NCBI GenBank assembly: GCA_030704615.1 | Contig: CM060732.1 | Location: 42,575,053-42,639,052 of the forward strand | Reading direction: 5' to 3' | Length of the DNA: 64,000 bases | Source of the DNA: Takakia lepidozioides | Taxonomy: Eukaryota; Streptophyta; Takakiopsida; Takakiales; Takakiaceae | Part shown: piece by piece, positions 23,337 through 35,203 of the stretch | Numbering within the stretch: the first letter of the stretch is position 1 | Layout: the number at the start of each line of letters is the position of its first letter | Notes under the pieces: model-generated | What the model was told of the DNA's origin: nothing | Databases searched by the model: none | The model's input: only the letters and a program-made list of their open reading frames with translations | Position numbers and translations under genes: made by a program

Positions 23337-23851
23337 TGTCGTGCGCATACATATCGCTACACAACTACATCGCTGTCCAAACCACACCACACATATATGC
23401 ACAATAAAGTAGTCTGCCACAATGATAAGAAAGGAACACACTGTGACACAAAACATGAAAACCAAACCATCACTCTTAGAAAATATAGTCGAGCCAGGGG
23501 CACCCCAAGCTATGGGGACTCCACCCCACAACAACCTGTACCCCTACATAGCACACTCAAATACTAAACGATGCAGGAGCTCGGTCGCGCAGGCTCAACT
23601 CGAGAGAGATGAGCTGCGCGACTGCCGCTCTCGTGAAGATAAGACGACCAGGTGTCAAACTAAACTTGACACCTGATTTAACACTTGACCTAAATCCAAG
23701 TGTTAAATACAAATAACTAGTTTTATTCTAGCTGTTTTCACACTGTGCTTATTTAACTTGACAGCTGTCGTGCGCATACATATCGCTACACAACTACATC
23801 GCTGTCCAACCACACCACACATATATGCACAATAAAGTAGTCTAGCACAAT
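23337..23851 (-). repeat. Element A2 3' LTR
   Basis: Same layout as the A1 LTR: an 86-87 bp segment at each end (23766-23851 and 23337 onward) around the TGTCAAG...CTTATCA core, and the polypurine tract complement TCGCCCCCCTAGC at 23851-23863. Three hairpins follow one another in the core: GTCGCGCAG/CTGCGCGAC (23584-23622), CAGGTGTCAA/TTGACACCTG (23649-23675) and TAACACTTG/CAAGTGTTA (23679-23705). Confidence 0.75.
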
Positions 23852-24106
23852 CGCCCCCCTAGCTGGTGGATAGGTCCCTCTACCTCCAGATAGCTACAAT
23901 GTAATAGCCACAGCCGTACTAAGTCCTCTATCACTGTCTTTATCGTGCTCAAACTCTATCACCAAGAGGCCGGGTACAAAGAGTAGCCCCATCGTTAGTC
24001 GCCGTCTTGCAATCTATGAACTTGAGCCAAGATCTCGTGTGTTCAAGGTCTCCTAGTAGCTGGGCCTTGCGTTTCTTGTTAGCCTCCATGGTTGTATCCA
24101 CTCCCA

Positions 24107-27100
24107 CTATCCAATGCAATGTGGACATAACCAATCCCCATCCGGAACCATCTCAAGAGGTGGAGTCAAGCATCCCATATGCCAACCTCTAGAGCACCGA
24201 TCACATACCAGCATGGTGGCTGCCCCTTTAGCAGACCCACACAACATGCACCTCAAACCTGCAGATACCACTGCCAGGTTTGGGTCAATCCTGCCATCGA
24301 CATTCGGAAGGTGACATGGCGCACAATTACGCACATGGTCCTTCCAAGTGATGCCATCCCGACCCTCCAAGACCAACGCCTGAGGGCAAGACCTCTCGAA
24401 CCCTCAAAATAACACGTCCTGCAGTCACATCCAGGGTCGTAGGAGCAGTCTGCTGCAGATAGACATAGTCACCAGGGTTGAATCTCCGAACCCCAGGACG
24501 ATAGCCCCCACCACGTATGGTAGCATACCTCAACGTATCACGGTGTTGTGCAATGGCAAGGTTCTCGAAAGCCATGGGCATGACTCTCTTGAACAACTCT
24601 GCACGCTGCTCACATGCACGTGCCCACACGTCCGGATCGTCAAGGTTAAGAACTGTAGCAGCTTCTCTGCGAATGGATGTAGGCAAATCCGGCTCTCGGC
24701 CAAAGAGAAGAAGTATGGTGAGAAGGAGGCAAGTGATGCTTGCTTGCTGAACCTGTAGCCCATGGCTAACCAGGGTAACTGAAGGTCCCAATCTCCTAGG
24801 TGTCCCTTCTGCAAGCCATACTTGCGCAAACCCCTCTTTACTGTCTGAACAACTCTCTCTGCCAAGCCATCGGCTTCAGGATGATCCCGAGAAGTGGTGC
24901 GGTGGTCTATCAAGGCCTTGTCACACAAAGCCTGAAACTCCCCCAAGAACTCTCTCCCTTGGTCCGTGAGTACCTCAGCTGGAGCACCGAATCGGCTAAG
25001 CACACAATCCAGGAATGCATACGCAGCTCCCTCACTAGCCTTATCAGGCAATGGAACCAATTCAATCCACTTGGAGAAGTGCTCCACCATCACCAACACG
25101 TACTTGTTGTGGCGCATGGTCAGTGGCAACGGCCCTGCGAAGTCAAGACTCCACCTGTAGCCCAATCCCATGATCGGAAGAGGGTGCAATTGTGGAGTAG
25201 GGGCGTTGAATGAAGCACGCACCCTGTCACACACCATGCACCTAGCCACAAATTGTTGCACCTCTGTGTGCATACCACGCCACCAATACTGCCCCTGCAG
25301 TAGACTATGAGTGCGTCGCACCCCAAAATGCCCCAACTCCTCATGGGCATGCCGCACTAACCGTGCCCGCTGTGTTGGGTGAGGCACAATCCTCACTCGA
25401 CCATCCTCCCACACTCGGAGCAGGTGTGTCCCCTCCCACCTGAACCTCTTGGCTCGTTGTAGGATCCGATCCCTCTCCTTGGCAGTCATAGTGGCTGCCG
25501 TGTCTCCACTGCGGAGGTAGTCCAACACAACTGAATCCTCATGTATATCTTTGGCGCCACCCTGCTCATTGCTGGCCTCAGGGTCCTCAGACACTTGATC
25601 TACAGTCATCCCTGTTGTAGGTCCAACCTGGCCTTCCGCTGCCAAGATACACAGAAATGCAGATGCATGCCATCCGGGCACCATCTCCTCGTCCGTCTCA
25701 CCATGCCACCGAGCTCCAGTGTCATCCTGCTGGCTCGTGCATGGATTGCGACTCAACCCATCTGCATTTCGATTGACCAAACCCGGTCGATGCACCACCT
25801 GAAAGTCATACTCTTGAAGGATGAGTGCCCACCGTGCAAGCTTCCCCGTAAGCTTGTCTGACTCCATCAACCACTTGAGTGGTTGGTGATCCGTGACAAG
25901 GGTGAAGAGATTGCCGTATAAATAGCACCTGAAGTGTGCCACGGCCCACACTGCAGCTAAGCATTCTCCCTCATATGAGCTATACTTAGACTCTGCAGCA
26001 TTGTTCGAGCGGCTAGCATAAGCCACTACGAACTCTCTTCCCTCATCATCCACCTGTGTGAGCACCGCTCCAAGCCCCAGCATGCTCCAATCTGTATGCA
26101 GCTGAAAAGGACGCCCCCTGATAGGTCGTCTCAAGATGGGCGCCGAGGTCAACCTCGCCTTGAGCTCTTGAAAAGCTTGTTCTTGCTCATCTCTCTCCCA
26201 CTGCCACTCCTGGTCCACCTTGGTCAGCTTGGTTAGAGCCTTTGCAATGGCACTAAATCCCTTAACAAACCGTCTGTAATAGTTTGCTAACCCCATGAAA
26301 GCTCGAACTCGGCTCACATCCGTGGGGCGTGGAACCTGTGCAATGGACTCTACCTTAGTCTGCTGTACCCCCAATCCTCCAGGATATATCATGTGACCCA
26401 GATACTCAATCTGGTTGTGGAAAAACTTGCACTTGCCCGGATGTAACTTCAATCCGTGCGTCCTCAAGCGCTCAAATACCCCCTGAAGGTGTCTCTCATG
26501 CTCCTCCACCGTAGCACTAAAGATGATGATGTCATCTATGTAGCACCGAGCAAACTCCACCCCTGCTAGAATCCTGTCCATGACTCTTTGAAACTCAGCG
26601 GAGCGTTTTTAAGCCCAAATGGTAAGAACCGCCACTGGTATAGGCAATCCTTCCCGTGCTCATTGATCCCCCAGAATGCCGTCTTTTGCTTATCCGCCTC
26701 CTTGATCGGCAACTGGTGATATCCGGATCGTAAATCCAACGTGCTAAAGACCTTGGAATGCCCAATGGCATCAAAGATCTCCTCTGGTGTTGGCATGGCA
26801 TACCTATCGGACTTGGTCTGACGATTTACAGGCCGGTAATCACCGCACATACGTCTCTCCGTCCAATTGCCATAGACATCCTTCTTAGCTGGCATCACTG
26901 TGGCTGAAGCATACTCTCCACCAGAGAGCTCCACCAAACCTGCCTCCCAGAGATCTTGAGTCCTCATCTGAATCAAAGACCTCTCCATGTCACTGTATCT
27001 ATAGGGTCTCCGAAAGATTGGCGTGTCAGTGGCCAACTCAATACGGATCTCTTGACCCTTCAGTGCTCCCAAGTCCTTCAAACTGAAGGCAAAGCAATTC

Positions 27101-27170
27101 CTAAGCCCTCAGGAACCGCCGTATACGTCGTCTCTCTCCTCCGGTGACAATGGGTCCAATATCAGGCTCC
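24107..27170 (-). pseudogene. Element A2 pol: RT, RNase H, integrase, PHD finger
   Basis: Reverse transcriptase begins near 27081 with RIELATDTPIFRRPYRYS and CGDYRPVN. After a one-base shift near 26580 it continues with the catalytic YIDD (RARCYIDDIIIF context). RNase H follows (QLHTDWS, then VTDHQPLKWL). Integrase has the HHCC zinc domain (HAHEELGHFG, then CMVCDR) and catalytic DDE residues in SLDFAGPL, LTDQGREF and HPEADGLAERV. A second shift occurs near 24700. The C-terminus is a PHD finger with all four ligand pairs: CMLC, VCDRC, HMGC, CPHC, ending at 24107. PHD fingers typically read histone H3 tails, so the integrase may be steered to particular chromatin. Few changes are needed relative to an open frame, so decay is recent. 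Confidence 0.85.
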
Positions 27171-27238
27171 CAATTGTCCTCCGTAACTGCAACCTTAAGT
27201 CCAGTGGGCTTAGAGGTAGAGGACGCGTCCCGTGGTTG

Positions 27239-28597
27239 CTATGCTGCAACCTCTTGAGCAGTACCCCCTTCCTGCTCAGTCAATGACAAGGCCTCATCCT
27301 GCCCCATCATCTCATCATTGAGAACCTCCTCATCCCGAGAAGAATCCCCAACCTCATCCATCACAGCTGCCTTCGCTGCCAACTCCCTCTGAACCTCGAG
27401 CACCTCCCACATGTGCCATGGATGTCTACACCTCGTGGTCCTCACCGGCTCGCCCCCACTCGCTGCCTGTACCGTCTCGGTAGGCAGAGAGACCATCAAG
27501 GGAAGTGCACTCCGCACTCTACGTTGCTCAGCCATAGCCAAGCTGACAATCCAGGTCAAGCAATTGAGATCCATTGCTTGCCCCAACACCTGACGACGTG
27601 ATGCCTCAGAAAGGAAGGCACCGCCGTGGTCCCAGTGGAAAACCCATAGCCCGCTCTCGCTCGTCGGCATTAGGCTCCACTAACTGCTGCAACTGAGCAT
27701 CCCACAGGAGGCCAGGTCCACCATCCCGAAAAGCATGGGATCCTGGGAAGCTGAGCAGTGTAGGTAATGCTGCTCGTGGTTGACCCACCCTGTTGACCAC
27801 TGCCAAAGGCGAACGGTCATCGTGTCTCACACGTTGAGACTGCCTTCCTGTGTCCAAAATGCCATCCACGGTGAGGTGTGCTGGCCGCTGCACCCCATCA
27901 AATGCACGCTTGAGCAGTGCGGGTGGCATCAAGTTAGTCCACCATAGTCGTGGACGATGAGCCCGTGACCCCACTGCAGCTGCATCCAGCAACACTGCTG
28001 ACCCAAGCCACGACCGGACTTGATGCACACTGGCCATCACCCTGGCCCGAGAATCACCCATCAGTGGCACATTCTCCAAGATGTATGCCGGAGATACAGC
28101 TGATGAAGCTGCAAGTGGCGCAAAATCCGCACCATCTCCCAAAACAGACCCGTCCTCGAGTCTCGCAATCCATTGCCATGCCCGGCTGATGAATGCCCTT
28201 GGCAGGGCCAACCTGCCACTACCAGATCAATGGAGCCAACCCGCTCCAAATCCTGCGCCCCCAGCAACGCAATGTCTGCTGGCAAGGCCTGCTGATATCC
28301 ACGAACTGCAGACACCGGCAACAACTCAGGGTACTGCTGCACCATCTGAGCAACATGGCGCAGTGAGACGCGTCGTGCAGTCTCATCCCTCTCCACATAC
28401 AGGTAACGTCGAACTCGTACACCTGCCTGCAGCACTGCAGCCAATCCAGTGCTGATCCCGCCAAATAAGTCCAGAAGGCATGCCTTCATCCGGCGCTGCC
28501 ACACAAGAGGTGTGGTGTCCAATGGCGACAACTGAGGTGGCCCTGGTGCAATCACCGCACTCTCTCCTCTCCTGACGGTACAAAAGCTTCTACCCAA
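27239..28597 (-). pseudogene. Retroelement-encoded C5-cytosine DNA methyltransferase
   Basis: Motifs occur in canonical DNMT order: motif I LLDLFGGISTGLA (Asp near 28471), motif II VERDE, motif IV VAGWPCQGHSSAG with the catalytic Cys near 28204, motif VI ILENV near 28076, motif VIII GSRAHRPRLWW, and, after a target-recognition-sized stretch, ERERAMGFP (motif IX-like) and RRQVLGQAMD (motif X). The enzyme would transfer methyl from SAM to cytosine C5. The frame changes between motifs IV and VI (about 28110) and again near 27620 just before motif X, so this copy is unlikely to be active as it stands. It lies between protease and RT, and the element A3 fragment at 58.0-58.3 kb keeps the same C-terminal motifs in one frame, so it is part of the element and not a chance insertion. 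A Glu-rich linker follows to 27239. Confidence 0.85.
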
Positions 28598-28789
28598 GCT
28601 TGTTGCACCCGTCCATCAGCAGCGTGCTGCAAATCCTTGCTCGTACCCCACAACGGAGTGTGAGCAACCATGGCAGGCAACTCCGCCGTACCATGCATGT
28701 CATCCTGCTCTGCTGGAGGTGGCACATCCTCTGCATGGGCATTGCCTTCCAGCAACTCTCCAGGCCAACTACTGCAGCTGTGAAGGCGG

Positions 28790-29328
28790 CTAGTGTTGGC
28801 ATCTTGCCCCGCTGGCAGCTGCAATACCCCCAATGAATGTCACAGGGAGCTGTGCACGGCGACCATCCCCTGACTGCCATCCAGGCCTGTAGGATGCTGA
28901 CTCCTCCCAAATCCAGGGTGAAGCCCATGGGGTATAACACTGCCCCCCACCACGAGGACATCGTAAGAGACCGCGTCTGTCACAAATGGCCTTGGCTCGC
29001 ATCACTGAGCCATCTACAGGATGATCCGGCTGCAGTCTAATAGCCAACTGATGCCGTGTCATGCCGCGAGCCTGCTCTGATCCTCCCAGAGATGTCTGTA
29101 TCTGGAAAGACAAGGCTCCATATCCGCCTCCATGAGGCCCAAACCTGCAATAGCAGCTCTGCCCAACATCAGTGGCTGAGCTCCTGAGTCCAACAAGACC
29201 CGCAGTGGCCGGTACTTCTTGCCTGCCGGTCCACTCAAAGTGAAAATGCCTCCCTGGTTGTCTAACAAGACAACTCCAGGTGTCACCATGGCGCGCTCAA
29301 AGGCTGGCCTAGCTGGCAGCTCCGTCAA
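28790..29328 (-). pseudogene. Element A2 aspartic protease (retropepsin)
   Basis: The open part from 29328 reads RVLLDSGAQPLMLGRAAIAG, with the DSGA active site and following hydrophobic flap typical of a clan AA retropepsin. A shift near 29090 moves the C-terminal half to another frame (to about 28790). It would cleave the element's polyprotein. It directly precedes the methyltransferase. Confidence 0.7.
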
Positions 29329-30129
29329 CTGGCAGCTGCAGCTTGCCAGGCGCTGCCGTGGCAGTCTTGACCCTCAAATCCGAGGATCCCTCTGCCACTA
29401 CACCTTCCACTAACTCCGCAAGATGAAGTGACCTCCCACTCTCACAGAGTGTTGCTGCTAGTCTGAACACTGCAAGCTGGTCTCACTCCCGCGTCGCAAT
29501 CATGGTCGCGAGAACAGTGGGGCCACACCAGAGGTGGCTGCTCCCAATAACACACCGGCTGCACTAGCCTTGGTAGTAGGGTCAGTGCTGCACGGGTAGC
29601 TTTCCCAATGGCATAGTAACCTCCGCCTCGGTAACAGTCGGGCGAGAACTAGGTGCCATGGATGGCGTTGACACTGTCTCCGCCAAGGTGAATGACTGAG
29701 GCAGCCTTGCCTGACGGCTTGCCTCCCCACGTTGTGGATCCAACTCCACCTGCACCTCGTGGCTCAGGAACTCGTGTTGCTCCTCGAGTCACGGCTGCAG
29801 CAGACTCCACCTGCTCTAATGGTAGTGCTGCTCCGCACATGATCCATTCCGCCCATATCTCCTCCCTCAGGAGCAGGAGGTGGGCCATCCCGCCTGGGAG
29901 CCGGTACCGCCTGAGCTATAGCCATGGCAGCGAGCCGCCTGCTCTAGCTGCTGAAGCCGATTGGCCATGCCTTGGTCAACACCTGACCTCCGCGTCCTTG
30001 GCCATGTGGAGGTTGCCCTTGGCCTGCACCTCGTGCCCGACCACCTCGTCCTCTTTGGGCTGGTCCACCTCGCCCCCGCCACCACCATTGTTCCCTTGGA
30101 ACTGGCCTGGGCGCAACTCAGGATGCAAG
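29329..30129 (-). other. Gag-protease linker, frames broken
   Basis: Downstream of the gag zinc knuckle the minus strand encodes Gly-rich, then Glu/Gln/Lys-rich polar segments in changing frames. No domain is recognised. It probably represents the end of gag and the spacer before protease. Confidence 0.45.
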
Positions 30130-31209
30130 TCATGGCAAATACGGCCCATCATGCCCAACTGTGCAACTGTGCAGGCTGTGCTTGTGCCGCCTTCTGCCAC
30201 TCTCTGGGCAATCTCTCTTGACATGGGGTCCTCCACATATCCAACATATCACCCTGGTTGCTGTTGGCCTGCAAAGATGCCACGGGCCTCTGCACCTGAG
30301 GTCCCCTGTAAGCTCCATGGAACTTGGGCTGGGCAACCTTGCCCCCCTGACCACGCTGTTGGGCAGTCCCTTGTGCTTGTGGGCTGACAGCTGTGCCCCG
30401 TACAGGCATGTCCTTACCAAATCCAATTGTAACAACTCGCTCCTCCACCATGTTGAGCTCAATCCGCTCAGCCAGCAGAAACACATCTGCTAATGTGGGT
30501 TGGGCTGCTTGTAACAGGGTTGCATCTCGCACCCTTCTCTTGAGCTCCTTGTCCAGAATTCCATACCAAAACTGGATTGCCTGAGCTTCAGTAACCCCTT
30601 GGGTCACACTTATCAAGCGCCTCATACGAGTGTACGCCTCTCGCAGGCTCTCACTGGGTTTGCGCTGGAAGTCTTGCAAACTTCGCAGCTTCTCTGTCCG
30701 TACACCTTGGTAGTTCCTCCGCAACTCCTGGAAGAACTCCACCACCGGGTTGAATCTTGGCAAATGTGTTGTAGTCGTGGCAGGAGAAGCACCTTTTGAA
30801 CTGGTACCACCTTCAGAAGTACCAGCACTACTTGCTCCACTACTAGTGCTGGAGTGGGAGCTATTGGTACTGATGCAGCTACTGGTCGCGTCGTGCCTCG
30901 AGTAATGGAGACGTAGTCAGGTGACCAATACATCCTCCACTCCTCAATCTCTGCTTCATGTCCTCGCCTGAACTCGTGGTAATCGTCCATAGGCGGGCCT
31001 TCCAAATGCTGGAACAGTCCCTTCCACGCCATGAATGGGGTGAATAGCTGTGGATTGCGCATCTGCTGCAAATCACACCAGCTGTCGAACTCCTGGATAA
31101 AGTCATCCAACTCGATTGTGCCCACAGCTCCAGAGTACCTACGAGGCCCCTTGGTAGCTCCATACATCACCTCCATGTCGTCCCACAACAATGGCGAATG
31201 AAAGTGCAC
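30130..31209 (-). pseudogene. Element A2 gag with zinc knuckle
   Basis: The N-terminal half starts at 31209 (an ELDDFIQEFDSWCD region). A shift occurs near 30790, after which 30763-30149 encodes a retrotransposon gag domain (FFQELRRNYQG, then SLREAYTRMRRL). A zinc-knuckle-like CWICGGPHVKRDC near 30260 (spacing C-x2-C-x3-H-x4-C, one residue shorter than the retroviral knuckle) sits in an adjacent frame. Gag forms the particle and binds RNA. Confidence 0.7.
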
Positions 31210-31909
31210 ACCTGTTGATGAAGCCTCCGAGTCTGTGTCTGACGCTACAGTAGTTGAGGGTGGCGGTGAAGGTGGTCTGAACCGAATACCTCGTCTTGTG
31301 ACCCCACTCTCACTGTCACTGCTTGTAGCCGTACTCCCTCAAAACCCTTGGGTAACTCCGTAATGACACTCACAATGTGCACCTCCTCCACGTGACACTA
31401 TAAGGCTCTAGTACTAATCTAATAGTGACACGGGTGGGCACCTGTTGCAGTCTAAGGGTCATATCCCAGGGCTCAGGGCACCTGCACCTGCATCCACCGC
31501 AAGAACTCCTATGGTTGGCTGGTCATCAACCCAGCCTCACCATAGAAGAAACACTGGTGGTCTTGCTGGTCACCACTCCAGCCTCACCACCGACAGCATA
31601 CTCTAGGATTGACCGGTGATCAAATCCGGCCTAATCCCTATGAAAGCAAGCGCCCACACAAAACCAACATAGCGCACAGTCAAGCATGCAGGTGTTGGGG
31701 GGGATCCAAACACAAGAAATCAAAACATCAACACCCCCACACCAAAATCCAGCAGCAACGCTGATCCTGCAGAATATCCCAGCCCAAAACCCCGGACTGA
31801 CTGGCCTCCACCAAGAGAGGCTTTGGCAACTACAAGTACAAGGTAATGAAAATAGTACAGAGATGGAGGGGAAGAATAGAAGCCCGCCCAAGCAAGATCT
31901 AATCCTGAT
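31210..31909. other. Element A2 5' region without recognised product
   Basis: Between the unknown ORF (ends 31910) and gag (starts 31209) I see imperfect direct repeats of a GGCTGGTCAYCA...CCAGCCTCACCA motif (about 31510-31620). There is no convincing coding frame. Confidence 0.4.
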
Positions 31910-32661
31910 CTATGCTATCAACTTCCAGACTTCTCTCAAAGTGCCTCGCTCTGCTTGATGGTAAGGTGTAGGAGGTATATCTATGTCCAGAAACCTGCCA
32001 CTAACCTTGTCCCAAGCTACAGTAGCTCGCTCTAACCAACCCTCCTCCTCTTTCTGCCAGGTAGAGACAAAGCAACACTCTGCTATCTCCCGCTCACTGA
32101 ACACTAAAGAAAACAAAGGTAGGGTCTGATAGTCTCTCAACTCGAAAGCTTTGAGACGATTGCGGGTGTCTTCATTGCGAATGACTGCATCGCCTTCAAA
32201 CAGAACAAACTTGTCCTCGCTAATGAACCCCCGCTCGTGGTTGCCTTGTGCAGAGCGTGTCCGACTGCAACACTGTCTAATTGCACAAACTTGTGCAGCT
32301 CCTGCTCCTCTGCTCCAGTACACCACGGCCTTGTGGCTGAACACCTTGGTCCCCGGGGCTGTCTTTGGCTGTGTTCCAAGCCTAGCTTTCACCCACTTTG
32401 GTATTTCACCTACAGCTGCAGAGAACTGCTGGCTCCAACAGAGTTCTGACTGTCCAAGGCGATATTGAGGCCCTCAATGCCAACTACAGCAGTCTGTTGT
32501 CTACTGCTAATGCCTGACTCCCAGTATGCAATCAACTCGTCCAACTGTTCTCCACTCAAATCAGTCTGAGTTCCTTGGGAAACATAAATCGTGTCCCCTT
32601 GTGTGCACAGACTAAGAGAAGAGACCTGCCCTTCAATTACGTCCTCATTTCCCCCAGCCAT
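31910..32661 (-). CDS. Unknown ORF upstream of element A2 gag
   Basis: A first frame starts at the ATG complement at 32661 (MAGGNEDVIEGQ...). After a shift or stop near 32410 a second runs to 31910. The predicted protein is about 250 residues, polar, with Trp-rich segments (FVSTWQKEEEGWLERATVAW). No family is recognised. Its place before gag, on the element strand, suggests an accessory or 5' gag product of element A2; an older host fragment is possible. Confidence 0.4.
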
Positions 32662-34841
32662 GCATGGAGTACATCCACCAATTTGTCTCTCATATAGACC
32701 AGCACAGGTTCTAGAGACAGGATTGTGGATCTTTCATGGCACTCTCACACTCTAAAAATTCCATAGATTTTTAGCAAAGTCCCCAAAGCAGAAACCAGGT
32801 TTAGATAGGTAGATTTCCCCTTTCTGCAGCTATCCCCCAAAAACTGGGTCAAACAGAGTCCATTTGACAAAGATATGACCAATTAGGCTCTAAATCCTTT
32901 TAAATTAGATCAAAAGATTTTTATTTTATTTTTTTAACACCCAAACGTTCTCGTCATTACAACCTGTTCCCAGGTTATCTACGGGTTCCCGAGGCCGTTC
33001 CCCGACTATGCTGACTCCGGGTCTTTGCTCTCACGGGACTTCATGTTCGTCATTGCCCAGGGAGAGAAGCAAGACGGACGCAGACGAGGGCAGCGATGGC
33101 CAAGCCTGCGCGAGCAAGCAGGAACAAGGAGGTGGTGTGGGGTGTTGGCCGATTCGGCCGATCAAAACCTGATCAAAGGGTTGCGCATGAGCAGCTTGCA
33201 TGCTCGTCAATCTCCAAAGCCATGCAGCAGAGATGCCTGCTCCTGGTTCTGCTCCGTCAGCTCCTACCAGCTCCTGGTTCTGCTCAGTCAGCTCCTACCA
33301 GCTCCTTGCTCTTAAAGGTTGTCCACTCAACCTCTCTCAAGCTGAGCGACCTAGAGACTACAAACAACATGCTTCGGCATCTCTCGGGAATCCATGGCGC
33401 ATGCGTTGCTTGTGAAGCCTTTGGTTCTGGTTAGTCCCAGGATTTGCAGCTCAATTCAGCACCAGCTCCGACAAACCGCCTTCTTGCCTCTCCCTCTGAG
33501 ATCTGCAAGGACGAAATGTGTCGCTTCCAAACCATCAGCAAGCTTGACTTCTGAAGGATTCTGGACTCCTTCATCCAGTGACAGTCACCAAGTCTGGTTC
33601 ATGGAGTGATCTGGAGTTACCCACCTCAGCTTATGCTTATGAGGGGCCAATTGCTCAGGGAGGGCAGGGCCCATCATCCATGTTGGCTGAGCGATTCCAA
33701 AGCGTGATCACTCAGCTTTTTCAACAACGAATCATTATACCTTGGCTGGCCGATACTGCCCGTTCCAGCTGGAGTCGGCATTTTGTGTCTTCACAAAACC
33801 AAACAAAACCAAACTGCAGGAATTCGCGATTGCCTCAGTAAAGTGGAACTCAATCTGCAGCCGCTGGTGCAATGGGACCTTGCCAAGCAGCCCTTCTTGA
33901 TGTCAATCTGCAGCTCGCGCAAAGGAAGCGCAGCAAGAAAAACTCCTTCACAAATTGACGGCAGGCACCTCTTCCAACATGCACCACCTCAGCAGCAGCA
34001 AGGTCCAAGCCATTGGGTTTTTCATCAAAGGCGACAAGTGCAGTTACTGGGGAAATCTGCTCACCCTCAGCCTGCAGGTCCCCCTTTCTATATCAATTGC
34101 TCATACAACCCTTCTTAGAACCCTGTGTAGGAGCTTTCCGGATGTTTTTCCCTGCAGCCATGACGGACACTGTGAACGGGAGCTTGGCCTTCAACGCTAC
34201 TGCTTGTTTGCGCTTCGAACATACGATTGTGATCTGCCCACCAAGCCAAGGTGTCTGCCACGTACTCCCCCGCTGCACGGATGGCATGCAGCTCAGTCTT
34301 TCAACCCGTTTTCTTTTGGTGGAATTCTGGCTCAAGCGGGGAGCTATTTCTGGAGCTCGTGTTTACCACCCTCCTACAACTGGCAACGAGAGAAACCCTA
34401 CCAGCTGCTATACGACAGTGGTTTCAGGACCTTCGTCCAAGTAGCTATGGATCCTTTACCCTGCACAGCCTTTCGACAAGATCATTGTGATCGAGGTCTG
34501 TCCTCAGAACCTCGCACTCGAACTAGATCGCAGCTTGCTTCTGCAGGTAGCTTGCAAGCGTGGAATCCCGTCTTCCCCTTTCAATCATAGGTTATGGTGA
34601 ACACATTCTTCTGCTCCCCCCCCAAATCAACTTCCTCCAAAATACATCGCTCCTGTGCAACAACAACAAAACGGAAAACACTTCTTGGACGAGCTTGGTA
34701 TAGCTTATAACGAGTTGGAGAACCACGTTGTCATCAAGCATGCCGCTCTCTTCACCTCGACCATTGACATAGTGCTAACATAAAAGAACTCTATCTAGCT
34801 TAGCACTACAAGAAAACTAGATACAGCTCATCTCTCTCGAG
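32662..34841. other. Unassigned 2.2 kb at the 5' side of element A2
   Basis: Open frames up to about 210 codons exist on both strands (for example plus 33955-34590) but none shows a motif I know, and they overlap on both strands. A 31-bp perfect-but-one tandem repeat is at 33240-33301. The segment may be the element's 5' untranslated leader or another degraded insertion. Confidence 0.4.
33240..33301. repeat. 31-bp tandem repeat x 2
   Basis: CTCCTGGTTCTGCTCCGTCA... is repeated at 33240-33270 and 33271-33301 with one difference (CCGT versus CAGT). Confidence 0.8.
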
Positions 34842-35199
34842 TGATAAGAAAGCTAAAAGGACACACACACTCCCAACACAAGAAATATGAAATCCATCGC
34901 TATCACTCTTTAAAACAGAAGTCGAGCCAGGGGCACCCCAAGCTGTGGGGACTCCACCCCACAACAACCTACACTCCCATCATGAGCACACTCAGTCCTA
35001 AACGATGCAGGAGCTCGGTCGCGCAGGCTCAACTCGAGAGAGATGAGCTGCGCGACTGCCGCTCTCGTGAAGATAAGACAGACCAGGTGTCAAAACTAAA
35101 CTTGACACCTGATTTAACACTTGACCTAAATCCAAGTGTTAAATACAAATAACTAGTTTTATTCTAGCTGTTTTCACACTGTGCTTATTTAACTTGACA
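34842..35199 (-). repeat. LTR core at the right end of element A2
   Basis: 358 bp matching the core (TGTCAAG...CTTATCA on the minus strand) of the A1 and A2 LTRs but lacking the 87-bp segment on either side. Immediately left (about 34824-34841) is CAGCTCATCTCTCTCGAG, an inverted copy of a stretch inside this LTR near 35031-35050, pointing to a local rearrangement. On the right it directly joins the MULE-like transposase remnant at 35200. Confidence 0.7.
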
Positions 35200-35203
35200 A
35201 AGG

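Larger units (their letters stand above)
23337..35199 (-). mobile_element. Ty3/gypsy element A2 with DNMT and PHD finger
   Basis: On the minus strand the order is a damaged 5' LTR core (34842-35199), an unknown ORF (32661-31910), gag, aspartic protease, C5-cytosine methyltransferase, reverse transcriptase, RNase H, integrase, PHD finger, polypurine tract and 3' LTR. RT-RH-IN order places it in Ty3/gypsy. The insertion of a cytosine methyltransferase between protease and RT and a PHD reader after the integrase are its special features. I cannot find a tRNA primer site. The flanks (ATCAG left, AAGGC right) are not a matching target duplication, so one end is rearranged or the right LTR belongs to another copy. 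Confidence 0.75.

Noticed and set aside
33955-34590. 211-codon plus-strand frame as a gene
   Set aside because: No motif, overlapping open frames on both strands, and it lies inside retroelement territory. Kept only as unassigned DNA.
23337-35199. Element A2 as a fully intact retrotransposon with matched LTRs
   Set aside because: The right LTR lacks the 87-bp ends, the flanks give no target duplication and no tRNA primer site was found.
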